From Flavobacterium soyangense (GTDB lineage: Bacteria > Bacteroidota > Bacteroidia > Flavobacteriales > Flavobacteriaceae), in the NCBI RefSeq assembly GCF_015277675.1, contig NZ_JADHEC010000011.1, forward strand, positions 1-64,000: a stretch of 64,000 nt of DNA. Direction: 5' to 3'. Made by a program: the position numbers and the translations under genes. This document shows positions 8,082 to 15,828 of the stretch, one piece after another. Under the pieces are notes generated by a model. The model was not told the DNA's origin and ran no database searches. It worked only from the letters and a program-made list of their open reading frames with translations. Each line of letters starts with the position of its first letter. The first letter of the stretch is position 1.

Positions 8082-9161
8082 TTAATCCAAATGAACATCA
8101 ACTTCGACATTCATTCCCGGACGCAATAATTTTATTTTTTCGGTATCGTTTGACGTATTTAAACTTATTTTTACCGGTAATCTTTGTATGGTTTTTACAA
8201 AGTTTCCGGTTGCGTTATCCGGAGGCAACAAGGAAAATTTAGAACCAGTTGCTGGCGAAAATGAAGTAATCGTTCCTTCAAAATCGTAATTAGGATATGC
8301 ATCTACTTTTAGTGTTACCTTTTGTCCAATGACCATTTTGTCCAATTGTGTTTCCTTGAAATTAGCAATTACCCAGGCCGTTGTATTGTTAATAATGTAG
8401 AATAAAGATTGTCCCGGTTGCACTAATTGTCCTGGTTGAATATCAATTTTCGAAACTTGTCCATCAATTGCAGCCGTAATTACAGTATACGTTAAGTTTA
8501 GTTTTGCAGCATCAAGTTGCGCTTTGGCTCTTTTAATATTGGCTGCAGCCACTTCGGTTTGTTTGTTCGAAACGTTTGATTTGGCCACAATCGCTGATTT
8601 TTGATAAGAGCTTGCTTTTTGTTGTTGTTGCAAAATGCGAACCTGATTTTCGGCTTCTTGTTTTGCAGTCAAAGCTTGTTCGTATTGTTGTTTTGTTATG
8701 GTGTGATTTTTATATAAATTACTATATCTGTTATAATCATTGGTCACCTGATTCAATCTAATTTTTGCCGATTCAATATTTCCACTAGCCGATTGTACAT
8801 TCGCATCAGAAACAGAAATACTCGCCATTGCACTTCCAATATCTGCTTTTGCAACTTCAAAACTTCCTTCGGCTGCCGCCAATGCTGCGTTTGCATCTTC
8901 TACTTTTAATTGATAATCACGAGTGTCAATGGTAAATAAAGTATCGCCTTTTTTGACAAAATCATTGTCTTTGATGTAAACTTTGCTCACGTATCCAGAA
9001 ACTTTAGGAATTATTGGATTCATATTTTTCTCGATTTGAGCATCATCAGTACCTTCGTGTGACAAGGAATGAATGTATTTGAAAGCGCCATATGTTCCGC
9101 CTACAAGTATGAATGTAGCAAATATGATGATGAATTTTTTATTTGATTTTTTCTTTTCCAT
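8082..9161 (-). CDS. emrA: HlyD/EmrA-family periplasmic adaptor
   Basis: The 359-residue membrane-fusion protein has one N-terminal membrane anchor (about residues 8-27), then a biotinyl-lipoyl-like half domain (IIPKVSGYVSKVYIKDNDFV) and a long alpha-helical hairpin rich in Ala/Gln/Lys. The second lipoyl half reads VITAAIDGQVSKIDIQPGQL, followed by a beta-barrel with LRPGMNVEVDVHLD. It bridges the EmrB-like pump and the TolC-like outer-membrane channel. It is 12 bp after the TolC gene and 53 bp before the transporter, so the three form one operon. Confidence 0.9.
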   Translation of the reverse strand: MEKKKSNKKFIIIFATFILVGGTYGAFKYIHSLSHEGTDDAQIEKNMNPIIPKVSGYVSKVYIKDNDFVKKGDTLFTIDTRDYQLKVEDANAALAAAEGSFEVAKADIGSAMASISVSDANVQSASGNIESAKIRLNQVTNDYNRYSNLYKNHTITKQQYEQALTAKQEAENQVRILQQQQKASSYQKSAIVAKSNVSNKQTEVAAANIKRAKAQLDAAKLNLTYTVITAAIDGQVSKIDIQPGQLVQPGQSLFYIINNTTAWVIANFKETQLDKMVIGQKVTLKVDAYPNYDFEGTITSFSPATGSKFSLLPPDNATGNFVKTIQRLPVKISLNTSNDTEKIKLLRPGMNVEVDVHLD

Positions 9162-9173
9162 AAGAGATGTCGA

Positions 9174-10493
9174 TTATATTTTTGAAAGATTGAAAGTTTG
9201 AGATAATTGTCCAGTCACTGAAAGCAACTCATAATATTTTTGAATGATGTTGGCTCTAGCCAAAGCATTATTGATTTTTGAACTTAGTTGTTCCACATCA
9301 GCTTCGAGTAAATCATTCGTGTTCGAAAGTCCATTGTCGTATTTGTCTTTTACGATTCTGTAATTTTCCGATGATTGCGCTGCCGCTTCCAGATAAACCT
9401 CATTTTGTTTTAAGGCCAAATCATAGTCTTCAATGGCTTGTTTTACCTGAGCCTTGATGTTATCAGTAAGGATTTCTTTGTAATTCTGAGTTTCAAGCGA
9501 TTTGCTTTCAGCAATTTTTACATTTGTGCCGTTTTTTAGAATCCCACTCAAATCATATGAAACTCCTACTCCAAAGTTTATTGCATTTTGAATCGTAATC
9601 ACATTCTCCAATCCCAAAGAAGCATAACCTCCCAGAAGTGAAACGGTTGGATAATAGGAACTTCGCGCCATTTTCACGCCTGCTTCCTGCGCTTTTTCTT
9701 GAAATCGAACAGCTTCTAAGTCCTTGCGGTTTTCTAATGCAGGTTTTTCATCCGTTGGAATATTGTTCATTTGGAAATTAATAAAATCACTTTCCTTAAC
9801 TGTTAATTTTGTTTCTGGTGACAGTTTCAAAAGTGAAACTAAATAATAGTTTACGACATTCAAATTGTTGTTCATTTCGTCAATGGACAATTGTATTTTT
9901 GAAACCTGTAATTGCGATTTCAATAAGTCGTTTCTTGGAATAATTCCATTTTTTTCCAATTCTATAAAATCAACCACGCGCTGTTCTGCTTGTTTTTGAT
10001 TGTCTTTTAACAGTTCCAAAGTTTTTTGTGTCTTGTATAGACTGGCATAATAATTTACGACCCGCATCGCAATTTCTTCTTTAGTTTGCGCTGCAGTTGC
10101 TGTTTCTGCTTGGTACAAATTTTCTGAAATCTTGATGTTATTCTGCGTTTTGAAACCTGCAAAAACAGGAAGGTTAGCATTAATTTGTCCAATCAGCAAT
10201 TGATTTCCGGAGGGAAATGGAGTTCCACTTTGTTTGAATTTTATGTCGACCGTTGGCCTAATAAAATTTTGATATTGACCCCAAAGCTTGAGGTCAGGAT
10301 ATTGAGTGTTTTTTTTCGATTGTAATTCGTATTTTGATGAATTTACTTTGGAATTTGCCAAGCTGACTTCACTACTTTTCGACCAGGCCATATGAATGGC
10401 TTCGTCAAGCGTTAAGCTAGTTTTTTCTTGTGCATCTATGGATAAAATTCCAATAAAGTAAATCCCCAAAAGTAATAATTGACTAAGTTTCAT
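9174..10493 (-). CDS. TolC-family outer-membrane efflux protein
   Basis: A 439-residue exported protein with a signal peptide (about residues 1-21, ending SIDA-Q). It shows the two repeats of the OEP family: heptad-rich helical segments with SLTLDEAIHMAW near the start and LENRKDLEAVRFQEKAQEAG in the middle, and SSYYPTVSLLGGYAS as the beta-barrel strand. It should form the trimeric outer-membrane duct for the EmrAB-like pump encoded downstream. It is the first structural gene after the TetR regulator, with a 72-bp gap that may hold a separate promoter. Confidence 0.9.
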   Translation of the reverse strand: MKLSQLLLLGIYFIGILSIDAQEKTSLTLDEAIHMAWSKSSEVSLANSKVNSSKYELQSKKNTQYPDLKLWGQYQNFIRPTVDIKFKQSGTPFPSGNQLLIGQINANLPVFAGFKTQNNIKISENLYQAETATAAQTKEEIAMRVVNYYASLYKTQKTLELLKDNQKQAEQRVVDFIELEKNGIIPRNDLLKSQLQVSKIQLSIDEMNNNLNVVNYYLVSLLKLSPETKLTVKESDFINFQMNNIPTDEKPALENRKDLEAVRFQEKAQEAGVKMARSSYYPTVSLLGGYASLGLENVITIQNAINFGVGVSYDLSGILKNGTNVKIAESKSLETQNYKEILTDNIKAQVKQAIEDYDLALKQNEVYLEAAAQSSENYRIVKDKYDNGLSNTNDLLEADVEQLSSKINNALARANIIQKYYELLSVTGQLSQTFNLSKI

Positions 10494-10565
10494 ATATGTA
10501 GATTTTGTTTTTTAGTGGTCATATATGGTATCGCCTTTTTATTTATTTGTGTTTGCTTGCGCAAA

Positions 10566-11204
10566 CTAGTCTTTAGTGGCGATTTCATATATCAAAAGGG
10601 CTTTTATGGTTTGCTGAATGTGCTTTGTTAAATCGGTTTTTATATAGTTGTTGTATAGCGTGTCTGTTTTTAAACCTAATATTTCTTCATAGAAGTCTTT
10701 GTTCATTTGAAAATGAAAGAATGTTCCAATAATGGTTGGAGTTATTAGCGGGATATTGATGTCTTTTCTAAATATTCCTTTAGCTTGACCTTCCTTAATT
10801 ATAATCTCTAATGACTTTAAATTAGATTTTTTTAATTCTGTAAAATAGTGGTGAATATTTTCATTTTTCTTAGTCGTTATCTCAAAATGCATGATACGAT
10901 AAATCCCTCTATTACAGTTAATTCTATTAATATACAGTTCAATTAACTTATTTATTTTTTCTATTGGTTCAAGATTTTCCTCTAATAAATTCGCTAATTG
11001 TTCCTTAAGTCCCCCTGTTTTGTGTTTAATAAGTGATTCTAATAATAAATCTTTCGATCCAAAATAATAAGAAACCATAGCAATATTAATCTTTGCTACT
11101 TTTGAAATATCCCGAATTGAAGTTCCGTCAAATCCTTTCTCGGCAAATAGCGTTTCGGCTACTTCGAGGATTTGAATTTGTTTATCGTTTAAATCTGTTT
11201 TCAA
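10566..11204 (-). CDS. TetR/AcrR-family transcriptional regulator
   Basis: The N-terminal TetR helix-turn-helix is clear: ILEVAETLFAEKGFDGTSIRDISKVAKINIAMVSYYFGSKDLLLESLI. The C-terminal ligand domain is helical and of ordinary size. No ATG is available in a suitable place. TTG at 11228 would add eight residues but overlaps the likely -7 box (11226-11233). I prefer TTG at 11204, giving 212 residues with an A-rich leader. It probably represses itself and the downstream efflux operon, and is probably relieved by a pump substrate. Three palindromic sites lie just upstream. Confidence 0.85.
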   Translation of the reverse strand: MKTDLNDKQIQILEVAETLFAEKGFDGTSIRDISKVAKINIAMVSYYFGSKDLLLESLIKHKTGGLKEQLANLLEENLEPIEKINKLIELYINRINCNRGIYRIMHFEITTKKNENIHHYFTELKKSNLKSLEIIIKEGQAKGIFRKDINIPLITPTIIGTFFHFQMNKDFYEEILGLKTDTLYNNYIKTDLTKHIQQTIKALLIYEIATKD

Positions 11205-11225
11205 AGCTTTTTGTTTTTTAAAGCA

Positions 11226-11233
11226 CAAAATTA
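11226..11233 (-). promoter_or_regulatory. -7 box of the TetR regulator gene
   Basis: On the minus strand the sequence is TAATTTTG, an exact TAnnTTTG match. The first palindromic operator-like site overlaps it, so repressor binding would block transcription. Confidence 0.5.
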
Positions 11234-11295
11234 AACTAGCGTTTAATTTAAACAGTTGTTTAATTTTGTTTTAACTTTTTTTTAACGTTCGTTTA
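11232..11295. promoter_or_regulatory. Three operator-like palindromes upstream of the TetR gene
   Basis: Three 14-bp sites follow the pattern T-W-AAC-N4-GTTTA: TAAACTAGCGTTTA (11232-11245), TAAACAGTTGTTTA (11249-11262) and TTAACGTTCGTTTA (11282-11295). The first two are 17 bp apart centre to centre and the third is 33 bp further. They overlap and flank the regulator promoter, as expected for an autoregulated TetR-family repressor. Binding is inferred. Confidence 0.6.
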
Positions 11296-11339
11296 GTGGT
11301 AATTTTTGGGTTGTGATTCTGACTATATTGGCTTTTGGC

Positions 11340-11382
11340 CAAAAAAAAGCAGCTGCAAGAATTGTTCTCTCGCAGCTGCTTA
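11340..11382 (-). terminator. Intrinsic terminator of the TonB gene
   Basis: AAGCAGCTGC (11347-11356) pairs with GCAGCTGCTT (11372-11381). On the minus strand the stem is followed by a run of eight or nine T. It lies just after the TonB gene stop at 11403. Confidence 0.9.
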
Positions 11383-11402
11383 ATTAATTAGTTTTGTTTG
11401 GA

Positions 11403-12200
11403 TTAATTCATTTCCACAGTAATTGGTAAATCATACGCTGTTCGCACAGGTTTTGAATTAATCATTCCTGGACTCCATCTGGTTCTCAGGGATTTCAAAA
11501 CCCGAATAGCTTCTTTGCCCAAGCCATATCCAGGGTCTCTTTTTACGTGAATACTGGTCATACTTCCGTCTTTTTCTATTACGAAGGGTACATAAAGTTT
11601 CATTGTACTCATACCTTCGATGTCTGGTTTTTCATAATTATTGCCAACATAATTATAGAATTTTTGCATTCCACCCGGAAATTCAGGGAGTTTGTCCAGC
11701 GCTGACGCAGTAACTACAATATTGGGATCTACTATTGGCAATGTTGGATTTTCGATGGTTCCGGTTGTATTGGCTGTTCCGGTTCCGCCTTCAGTTTCAG
11801 GATTTAAAGGATGATTTTCTATTATGGCATTTGTCGGAATTTCAGCCAATACATCTGGAGTTGCAGAAACAACTAATGGTGACAAAGCAGTAGGTTCTTG
11901 AGGTGTTTTTGTTTGACCTGTATTTACTTGTGTTTTGGGTTGTATCGGCTCTATAAGATAAGGGGTAATGTGAATAGTTTTATCAATAGTTGTTGGAATC
12001 TCAAACACTATTGGTTTTCCAATTAAATTCGATAATGTGAATATTGCTCCAAAAGCAGCAGTCAATAAAATCCCTGAGAAAAACGCCATCACGGTAGTTT
12101 TTGAACTGTCACGGCGCAACTGGTAGGCACCATATTCTTTGTTCCTGTTTTCAAAAACAAGGTTAATCCAGCCGGTTTCGTAAATACTTAATCTAGACAT
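11403..12200 (-). CDS. TonB family protein
   Basis: A 265-residue energy-transducer type protein. The N-terminus has a cytoplasmic segment (FENRNKEYGAYQLRRD, seen in many Bacteroidota TonB proteins) and then one membrane helix (about residues 36-60). A Pro/Thr/Gly-rich periplasmic linker follows. The C-terminal TonB domain includes PEFPGGMQKFYNYVGNNY, VPFVIEKDGSMTSIHVKRD and the terminal RTRWSPGMINSKPVR. It would couple proton-motive force to outer-membrane receptors. It is monocistronic with a strong terminator and no receptor next to it, so its partner is unknown. Confidence 0.88.
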   Translation of the reverse strand: MSRLSIYETGWINLVFENRNKEYGAYQLRRDSSKTTVMAFFSGILLTAAFGAIFTLSNLIGKPIVFEIPTTIDKTIHITPYLIEPIQPKTQVNTGQTKTPQEPTALSPLVVSATPDVLAEIPTNAIIENHPLNPETEGGTGTANTTGTIENPTLPIVDPNIVVTASALDKLPEFPGGMQKFYNYVGNNYEKPDIEGMSTMKLYVPFVIEKDGSMTSIHVKRDPGYGLGKEAIRVLKSLRTRWSPGMINSKPVRTAYDLPITVEMN

Positions 12201-12429
12201 AATAAATGGTTTTAAGGGTTAAGTATCTATCGAGTCATATGCAGCTATTTTAACATACAACGCAAATTATATGTAATATAATATATAAAATGTTGTTTAT
12301 TTTATAATTATTTTAACAAGAAGAAAAAAAGTGTATAATTTAAGTAAAAAAACCGTTTTGGGAATAATCAAATTACCCGCTCCCAAAAGTATTCTTGAAT
12401 ACGAAAAGTTTGTTAAGAAGCAGAATGCT

Positions 12430-12453
12430 GTGCGAAGTCTCCCGACTTCGTAC
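12430..12453 (+). repeat. REP-like hairpin, copy 1
   Basis: The 24-bp sequence begins GTGCGAAGTCTCCC and ends GACTTCGTAC. CGAAGTC pairs with GACTTCG around a TCCC loop. It is near-palindromic, as REP elements mobilised by RAYT transposases are. Confidence 0.8.
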
Positions 12454-12546
12454 CCATTCCTATATGCCATTCCAACTTTATCACAATCAATATCCGCTCC
12501 CAAAAGTATTCTTGAATACGAAAACTTTGTTAAGAAGCAGAATGCT

Positions 12547-12570
12547 GTGCGAAGTCTCCCGACTTCGTAC
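12547..12570 (+). repeat. REP-like hairpin, copy 2
   Basis: Identical in sequence and orientation to the copy at 12430-12453, one 117-bp period downstream. Confidence 0.8.
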
Positions 12571-12603
12571 CCATACCTATAAGCCATTCCAACTTTATCA
12601 AAA

Positions 12604-13203
12604 TCAATATTCATTATATCGGGTAAAATTATTCAAATTCAAAACATCAACAATTGGAATGTCTGCTTTTTCTATTTTTAATAAGCCAGTATCGCATACA
12701 TAATTGCTGGCACTGGAATAAATATATTCTGATGCTTTCTCAACAATTCCTGCACGAACAGGATTTAGATGAATATAATCCAACTTTGACCACATAAATT
12801 TGTTGCTGTAAATTTCTTCAGGATGATTACCATACTGCCAAAACTGATATTTTTTGTTTCTGGAATGACTTTCGGTTGCTAATTTAAAACGCTCCAACAT
12901 CCATTCTCTTCTGCTCTCTGGGTCTGATTTTATTTTTTCTATAATTTTTGCAGCTGTAAATTTTTTAAAATCTCGCATCAAATCCGATAATTCTCCATTG
13001 CCAGATTGAACTACCATATGCAAATGATTACTCATAATCACATAACCATACAAGACCAAAGCCTTTTCTCTAATACAAAAAACCAAACATTCTATAACTA
13101 GGTCTCTGTAACTTTTTCTTGTAAAAACATCAACCCAATCTACAACAGTAGCCGTTACAAAATGTGGTAAAGTTTGATCTCTTATTTTATATCCGTCTGA
13201 CAT
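12604..13203 (-). CDS. REP-associated tyrosine transposase (RAYT, Y1_Tnp/IS200-like)
   Basis: The 199-residue protein has the HUH nuclease motif in YVIMSNHLHMVVQ (His60-x-His62). A conserved LDYIHLNPVRAGIVEKASEY supplies a candidate catalytic tyrosine near residue 143, and FWQYGNHPEEIYS precedes it. These are typical of RAYT proteins, single-strand transposases that act on REP hairpins rather than on their own ends. Inverted copies of a 24-bp hairpin lie on both sides (two at the 3' side, one at the 5' side). The gene appears intact and starts at an ATG. RAYTs are usually domesticated chromosomal genes. Confidence 0.88.
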   Translation of the reverse strand: MSDGYKIRDQTLPHFVTATVVDWVDVFTRKSYRDLVIECLVFCIREKALVLYGYVIMSNHLHMVVQSGNGELSDLMRDFKKFTAAKIIEKIKSDPESRREWMLERFKLATESHSRNKKYQFWQYGNHPEEIYSNKFMWSKLDYIHLNPVRAGIVEKASEYIYSSASNYVCDTGLLKIEKADIPIVDVLNLNNFTRYNEY

Positions 13204-13290
13204 ACTCTTTTTTATTCAAATATATAGTTTTTACTACAAATAAATACTTGACGTATGTTTGTTGCCCTTGTAAGTTGCCTATTGGAACGT

Positions 13291-13314
13291 GTACGAAGTC
13301 GGGAGACTTCGCAC
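13291..13314 (-). repeat. REP-like hairpin, copy 3 (inverted)
   Basis: Exact reverse complement of the 24-bp hairpin at 12430 and 12547. It lies 87 bp upstream of the RAYT start, so the gene is bracketed by inverted hairpins. A degenerate half-copy (GAAGTCTTCGGATAGC) follows at about 13350. Confidence 0.8.
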
Positions 13315-13456
13315 AGCGCTCCAAGATTTCAAGAACGTTTTATTTTATGGAAGTCTTCGGATAGCGGGGTACGATTCGTCATTATAGTTTTTTTGAGAAG
13401 TACTTGTAAACATCGAAGAATAAATTTTTTACTGGAGAAACTCGAAGAAAAAGTGA

Positions 13457-13600
13457 TGGAAAAAGCTAAAAAAGCTCTTTTTGCCCAAATATCCGTATTG
13501 CGAAACAGGTAATTTGCATCGGATTGCGGTTTTCGATCAGCGTGGTTTACCTGTTTGGTATCTTGGCGGAGCCCAAAGATCCCGTTTCTATAAAAGTTAA
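13457..13600 (+). pseudogene. C-terminal gene remnant, unidentified
   Basis: A 47-codon frame without a start codon, opening just after a TGA and ending at TAA 13598-13600. It encodes protein-like sequence including KLFLPKYPYCETGNLHR and RGLPVWYLGGAQRSRFYKS. The composition looks like a genuine protein C-terminus rather than random translation. No family is recognised. The remaining bases from 13315 to 13456 and 13601 to 13765 hold nothing I can name. It may be debris from a gene disrupted by the mobile elements on either side. Confidence 0.3.
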
Positions 13601-13765
13601 ATTACGAGTAAGGGATTTTATGTTCTAACGTGAAGGAAAACACAAGAAAACCAACATTTAAACTACTCCAAAAATATAGGCTCGCTTGCCTCTTGTAATT
13701 CTCTCTTAAAACTTTACGATAAGTCCATAGTGTTAACGGCATGTAATCGGTTCCGTTCAACAGGA

Positions 13766-13798
13766 GTTTCATTGTTCGTGCTGCGCACGCAACGAAAC
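13766..13798. repeat. Strong imperfect hairpin beside the protease cassette
   Basis: GTTTC-ATTG-TT-CGTGC pairs with GCACG-CAAC-GAAAC around a TGC loop, with one A-C mismatch and a two-base bulge. It is GC-rich compared with its surroundings. It lies seven bases before the GTTATGCGAC repeat at 13806. It resembles the folded part of a recombination site, but no enzyme gene supports that. Confidence 0.6.
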
Positions 13799-13805
13799 CC
13801 TAGCT

Positions 13806-13822
13806 GTTATGCGACGGATTAA
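13806..13822 (+). repeat. 17-bp inverted repeat, left copy
   Basis: GTTATGCGACGGATTAA. It matches the minus-strand sequence at 15950-15966 with two mismatches. It overlaps the stop codon of the lipoprotein gene. Confidence 0.6.
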
Positions 13823-14232
13823 TTTACTTTTTCGAATTTAACGCTACAACCTTCATCACAATTCATATAGGTCGGTTTTAAAATTAATTGTAAACTTGTA
13901 TTTGTTTCCACTTTTTCTAAATAGCTATTTGTGAAACCAACACAATTATAGGTCATATTTACTTCATTTGTCGGGGAAATTATATAACTTCCAGTTGTAC
14001 ACTCAATATGTTTTGTTGAAGTAAAAGTTCCGTTACTAAAAAACTCTAATACATAGCCATTAGTAACAGTATGCCAAGTTGGGCTAGTTCCTCCGTCACT
14101 ATTGTATAATTCTATTAGTTTCCATTTTCCAATAATGCTTGGTTTTGACGAATCGTCGTTGTTGCTTTTTGAGCAACTCATTGTTAAAAATAACAGTATA
14201 GGTAAATAAATTAATGTTTTCATAATATTCAT
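13819..14232 (-). CDS. Lipocalin-like lipoprotein, 137 aa
   Basis: Begins with a lipoprotein signal ending LFLTMSC-SKS (Cys20), so it is probably anchored to a membrane. The mature part starts with KPSIIGKWKLIELYNSDGG, the G-x-W-x-L/V pattern common in lipocalin-like Bacteroidota proteins, and contains strands such as YVLEFFSNGTFTSTKHIECT. Two ATG codons are possible (14232 and 14223); either preserves the signal. It follows the metalloprotease gene by 81 bp on the same strand, within a segment bounded by inverted repeats. Ligand and role are unknown. Confidence 0.75.
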   Translation of the reverse strand: MNIMKTLIYLPILLFLTMSCSKSNNDDSSKPSIIGKWKLIELYNSDGGTSPTWHTVTNGYVLEFFSNGTFTSTKHIECTTGSYIISPTNEVNMTYNCVGFTNSYLEKVETNTSLQLILKPTYMNCDEGCSVKFEKVN

Positions 14233-14263
14233 ATTTTAATTGTTAATTAATAAAGTAGTTTTT

Positions 14264-14316
14264 TTACTCTACTATAATTTGATGGTTTTCTATTTGATTA
14301 TTTGTATAGATTTTTA
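14264..14316 (-). other. Out-of-frame end of the T9SS sorting domain
   Basis: Removing two bases from the AT tract would extend the metalloprotease past its present stop to a TAA at 14264-14266. The added residues would be ILKIYTNNQIENHQIIVE, a typical last strand pair of a T9SS type A sorting domain. Confidence 0.6.
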
Positions 14317-15804
14317 ATATATATATATTCCCTTTTTTAATCCACTAACAGAAAAAACCGCTTTGTTGTTTGTTATTTCAACTTTCAACTTTGATTGACC
14401 TATTAAATCGAAAAGTTCTCCTGAAATTATTGCTCCTTTTTCGGGTTGATTGTTTTGGTCTCTTAAATCGATATTGACAAGCTCTTCTGTCGGATTTGGA
14501 TAGACTTTGAATGTAATTGCTGATGGAGTAGAATTATCTACCCTAGCAGTTGCTCCACACATATTAATCATATCTTCTGTAAAAAAACTAGTGAATCCAC
14601 AGCTATTAGTAGCTTTAACTGTAAATTCTAACAAGCCTGTGTAATTCTTTGGAACATTAAATATAATTCTATCGTTGGCAGCAAAAGTAGCCGTAACGCC
14701 TGCTGTAAAAACTTGTATTGAATAGGAATCAGATAATTTTCGGTTTCCAATTACATATTTCACATAGTGAAATTTTATATCACAGCTTTCTTCTTGAGTG
14801 CTAGCTCTTGAAATATTAAATGTTGGTTCTCCTATCCATATGATTTTGGTATATATTTGTCCATTTAAATTTGCTGTAATTGTTGCTAAACCACTTATTG
14901 TTGCGTTTATTGCTTTAACTGTAATTCCAGTATTAGAAGACGTTATTATTTGAAGGTTTGAAGTTATCGACCAAATAACAGTTGTATTTTGTGGATTACT
15001 AAATGTGTATTGGTAATTTGATATTCCACAAATATTACTTGAACCTATTATACTTGCACATTGATTACTTAACGTTGCTTGCAATATAGAAGAACCACCT
15101 ATTGCATTTCGCATTCTTGCACCTTGTTGAGTTGTAAAATGGTCTCTTGTTGTATAATAAGACATTGTATTTGTCAAATCAGGACTATATCCACCTGTCG
15201 CTCCTATATTAGCATCCGCAGGAGTATCACAAACATTATCTCCACAAGAACTACAATTTGAACCATTTGTAAGTTCCGCACAACCACCAGTTTCAGAGGC
15301 AGTTCCTTGAAAAGTGTGTAATAAATTAAAACAATGCCCTAATTCGTGTGGTGCTGTTGGAGCTAATACTCTGTCAATTCTGATTACAAGATTATTGCTA
15401 ATAATTGCACCAGCTCTGCCATAATATGGAGCTGAATTTACTATATAAAAATTTATAGCATTTGGTTCATTATTTATTGCTGTAAGTTGACTAAATTCAG
15501 CATCATCAAACGCATTTAAATTTGAATTGTTGATATAATCAAAGCCAATACTTGAAACATTTATCAAGTGCGAATTATAGAATTGATTTATATAATTAAT
15601 CGCATTCGGTATTTGTGTAGCGTCAAATCCACCTGTTCCATCTGTTTCTCGAACGATGTGAAATTTAATACTGACGCAAAATTGGGCATCATAATTTGCA
15701 GGAATATTAAAAACTTGATTTGTTAACGAAATTGGAGTACCACATTCTTGGGCGTGTGTATTAAAGGCTAACAATGCAACTAATATTAAAACAATTTTTT
15801 TCAT
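14314..15804 (-). CDS. Secreted M43-like metalloprotease with T9SS sorting domain (C-terminus frameshifted)
   Basis: The 496-residue protein has a signal peptide (residues 1-18, ending THA-Q). Its catalytic domain contains HELGHCFNLLH (153-163) and a Met-turn TNTMSYY (Met214), as in pappalysin/cytophagalysin proteases. The usual glycine of HExxHxxGxxH is Asn here. Several Cys pairs follow, then Ig-like/PKD-like sequence and a C-terminal sorting domain (VYPNPTEELVNIDL...SGLKKGIYIY). The frame stops inside an (AT)6 tract just before the last strands of that domain. It should be exported through the T9SS if the tail is in frame. Confidence 0.85.
   Translation of the reverse strand: MKKIVLILVALLAFNTHAQECGTPISLTNQVFNIPANYDAQFCVSIKFHIVRETDGTGGFDATQIPNAINYINQFYNSHLINVSSIGFDYINNSNLNAFDDAEFSQLTAINNEPNAINFYIVNSAPYYGRAGAIISNNLVIRIDRVLAPTAPHELGHCFNLLHTFQGTASETGGCAELTNGSNCSSCGDNVCDTPADANIGATGGYSPDLTNTMSYYTTRDHFTTQQGARMRNAIGGSSILQATLSNQCASIIGSSNICGISNYQYTFSNPQNTTVIWSITSNLQIITSSNTGITVKAINATISGLATITANLNGQIYTKIIWIGEPTFNISRASTQEESCDIKFHYVKYVIGNRKLSDSYSIQVFTAGVTATFAANDRIIFNVPKNYTGLLEFTVKATNSCGFTSFFTEDMINMCGATARVDNSTPSAITFKVYPNPTEELVNIDLRDQNNQPEKGAIISGELFDLIGQSKLKVEITNNKAVFSVSGLKKGIYIY
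14317..14328. repeat. (AT)6 tract within the sorting-domain coding end
   Basis: Six AT dinucleotides sit exactly where the metalloprotease frame leaves the sorting-domain consensus. Loss of one dinucleotide restores GIYILKIY. Confidence 0.85.
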
Positions 15805-15828
15805 TTTATGTTTTTTAATTTGTTAAAT

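Larger units (their letters stand above)
12377..12610. repeat. Two 117-bp tandem direct repeats
   Basis: Units 12377-12493 and 12494-12610 differ at only about four or five positions. Each contains the 24-bp hairpin also found beyond the other side of the RAYT gene. The second unit overlaps the last seven bases of that gene. Short frames on both strands here arise from the repeat and are not real genes. The stretch 12201-12376 before it holds only the AT-rich TonB leader region. Confidence 0.95.

Noticed and set aside
10551..10566. GTTTGC-TTGC-GCAAAC palindrome as a fourth TetR operator
   Set aside because: The arm sequence differs from the TWAAC-N4-GTTTA sites and it overlaps the regulator stop codon, so it is more likely a 3' hairpin.
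12377..12610. Possible CRISPR array
   Set aside because: Only two 117-bp head-to-tail copies, no short spacers, and no cas genes in the window.
12297..12703. Open frames of 80-105 codons on both strands over the 117-bp repeats
   Set aside because: They arise from the duplicated REP-hairpin DNA, repeat the same peptide twice and have no protein-like features.
13255..13512. 85-codon plus-strand frame after the RAYT gene
   Set aside because: Its first third is translated REP hairpin and the remainder is not in the frame of the protein-like remnant at 13457-13600.
13730..13815. Integron attC site
   Set aside because: The stem-loop and GTTATGC core are suggestive, but the two copies are inverted rather than direct, the complementary core is poor, and there is no integrase.
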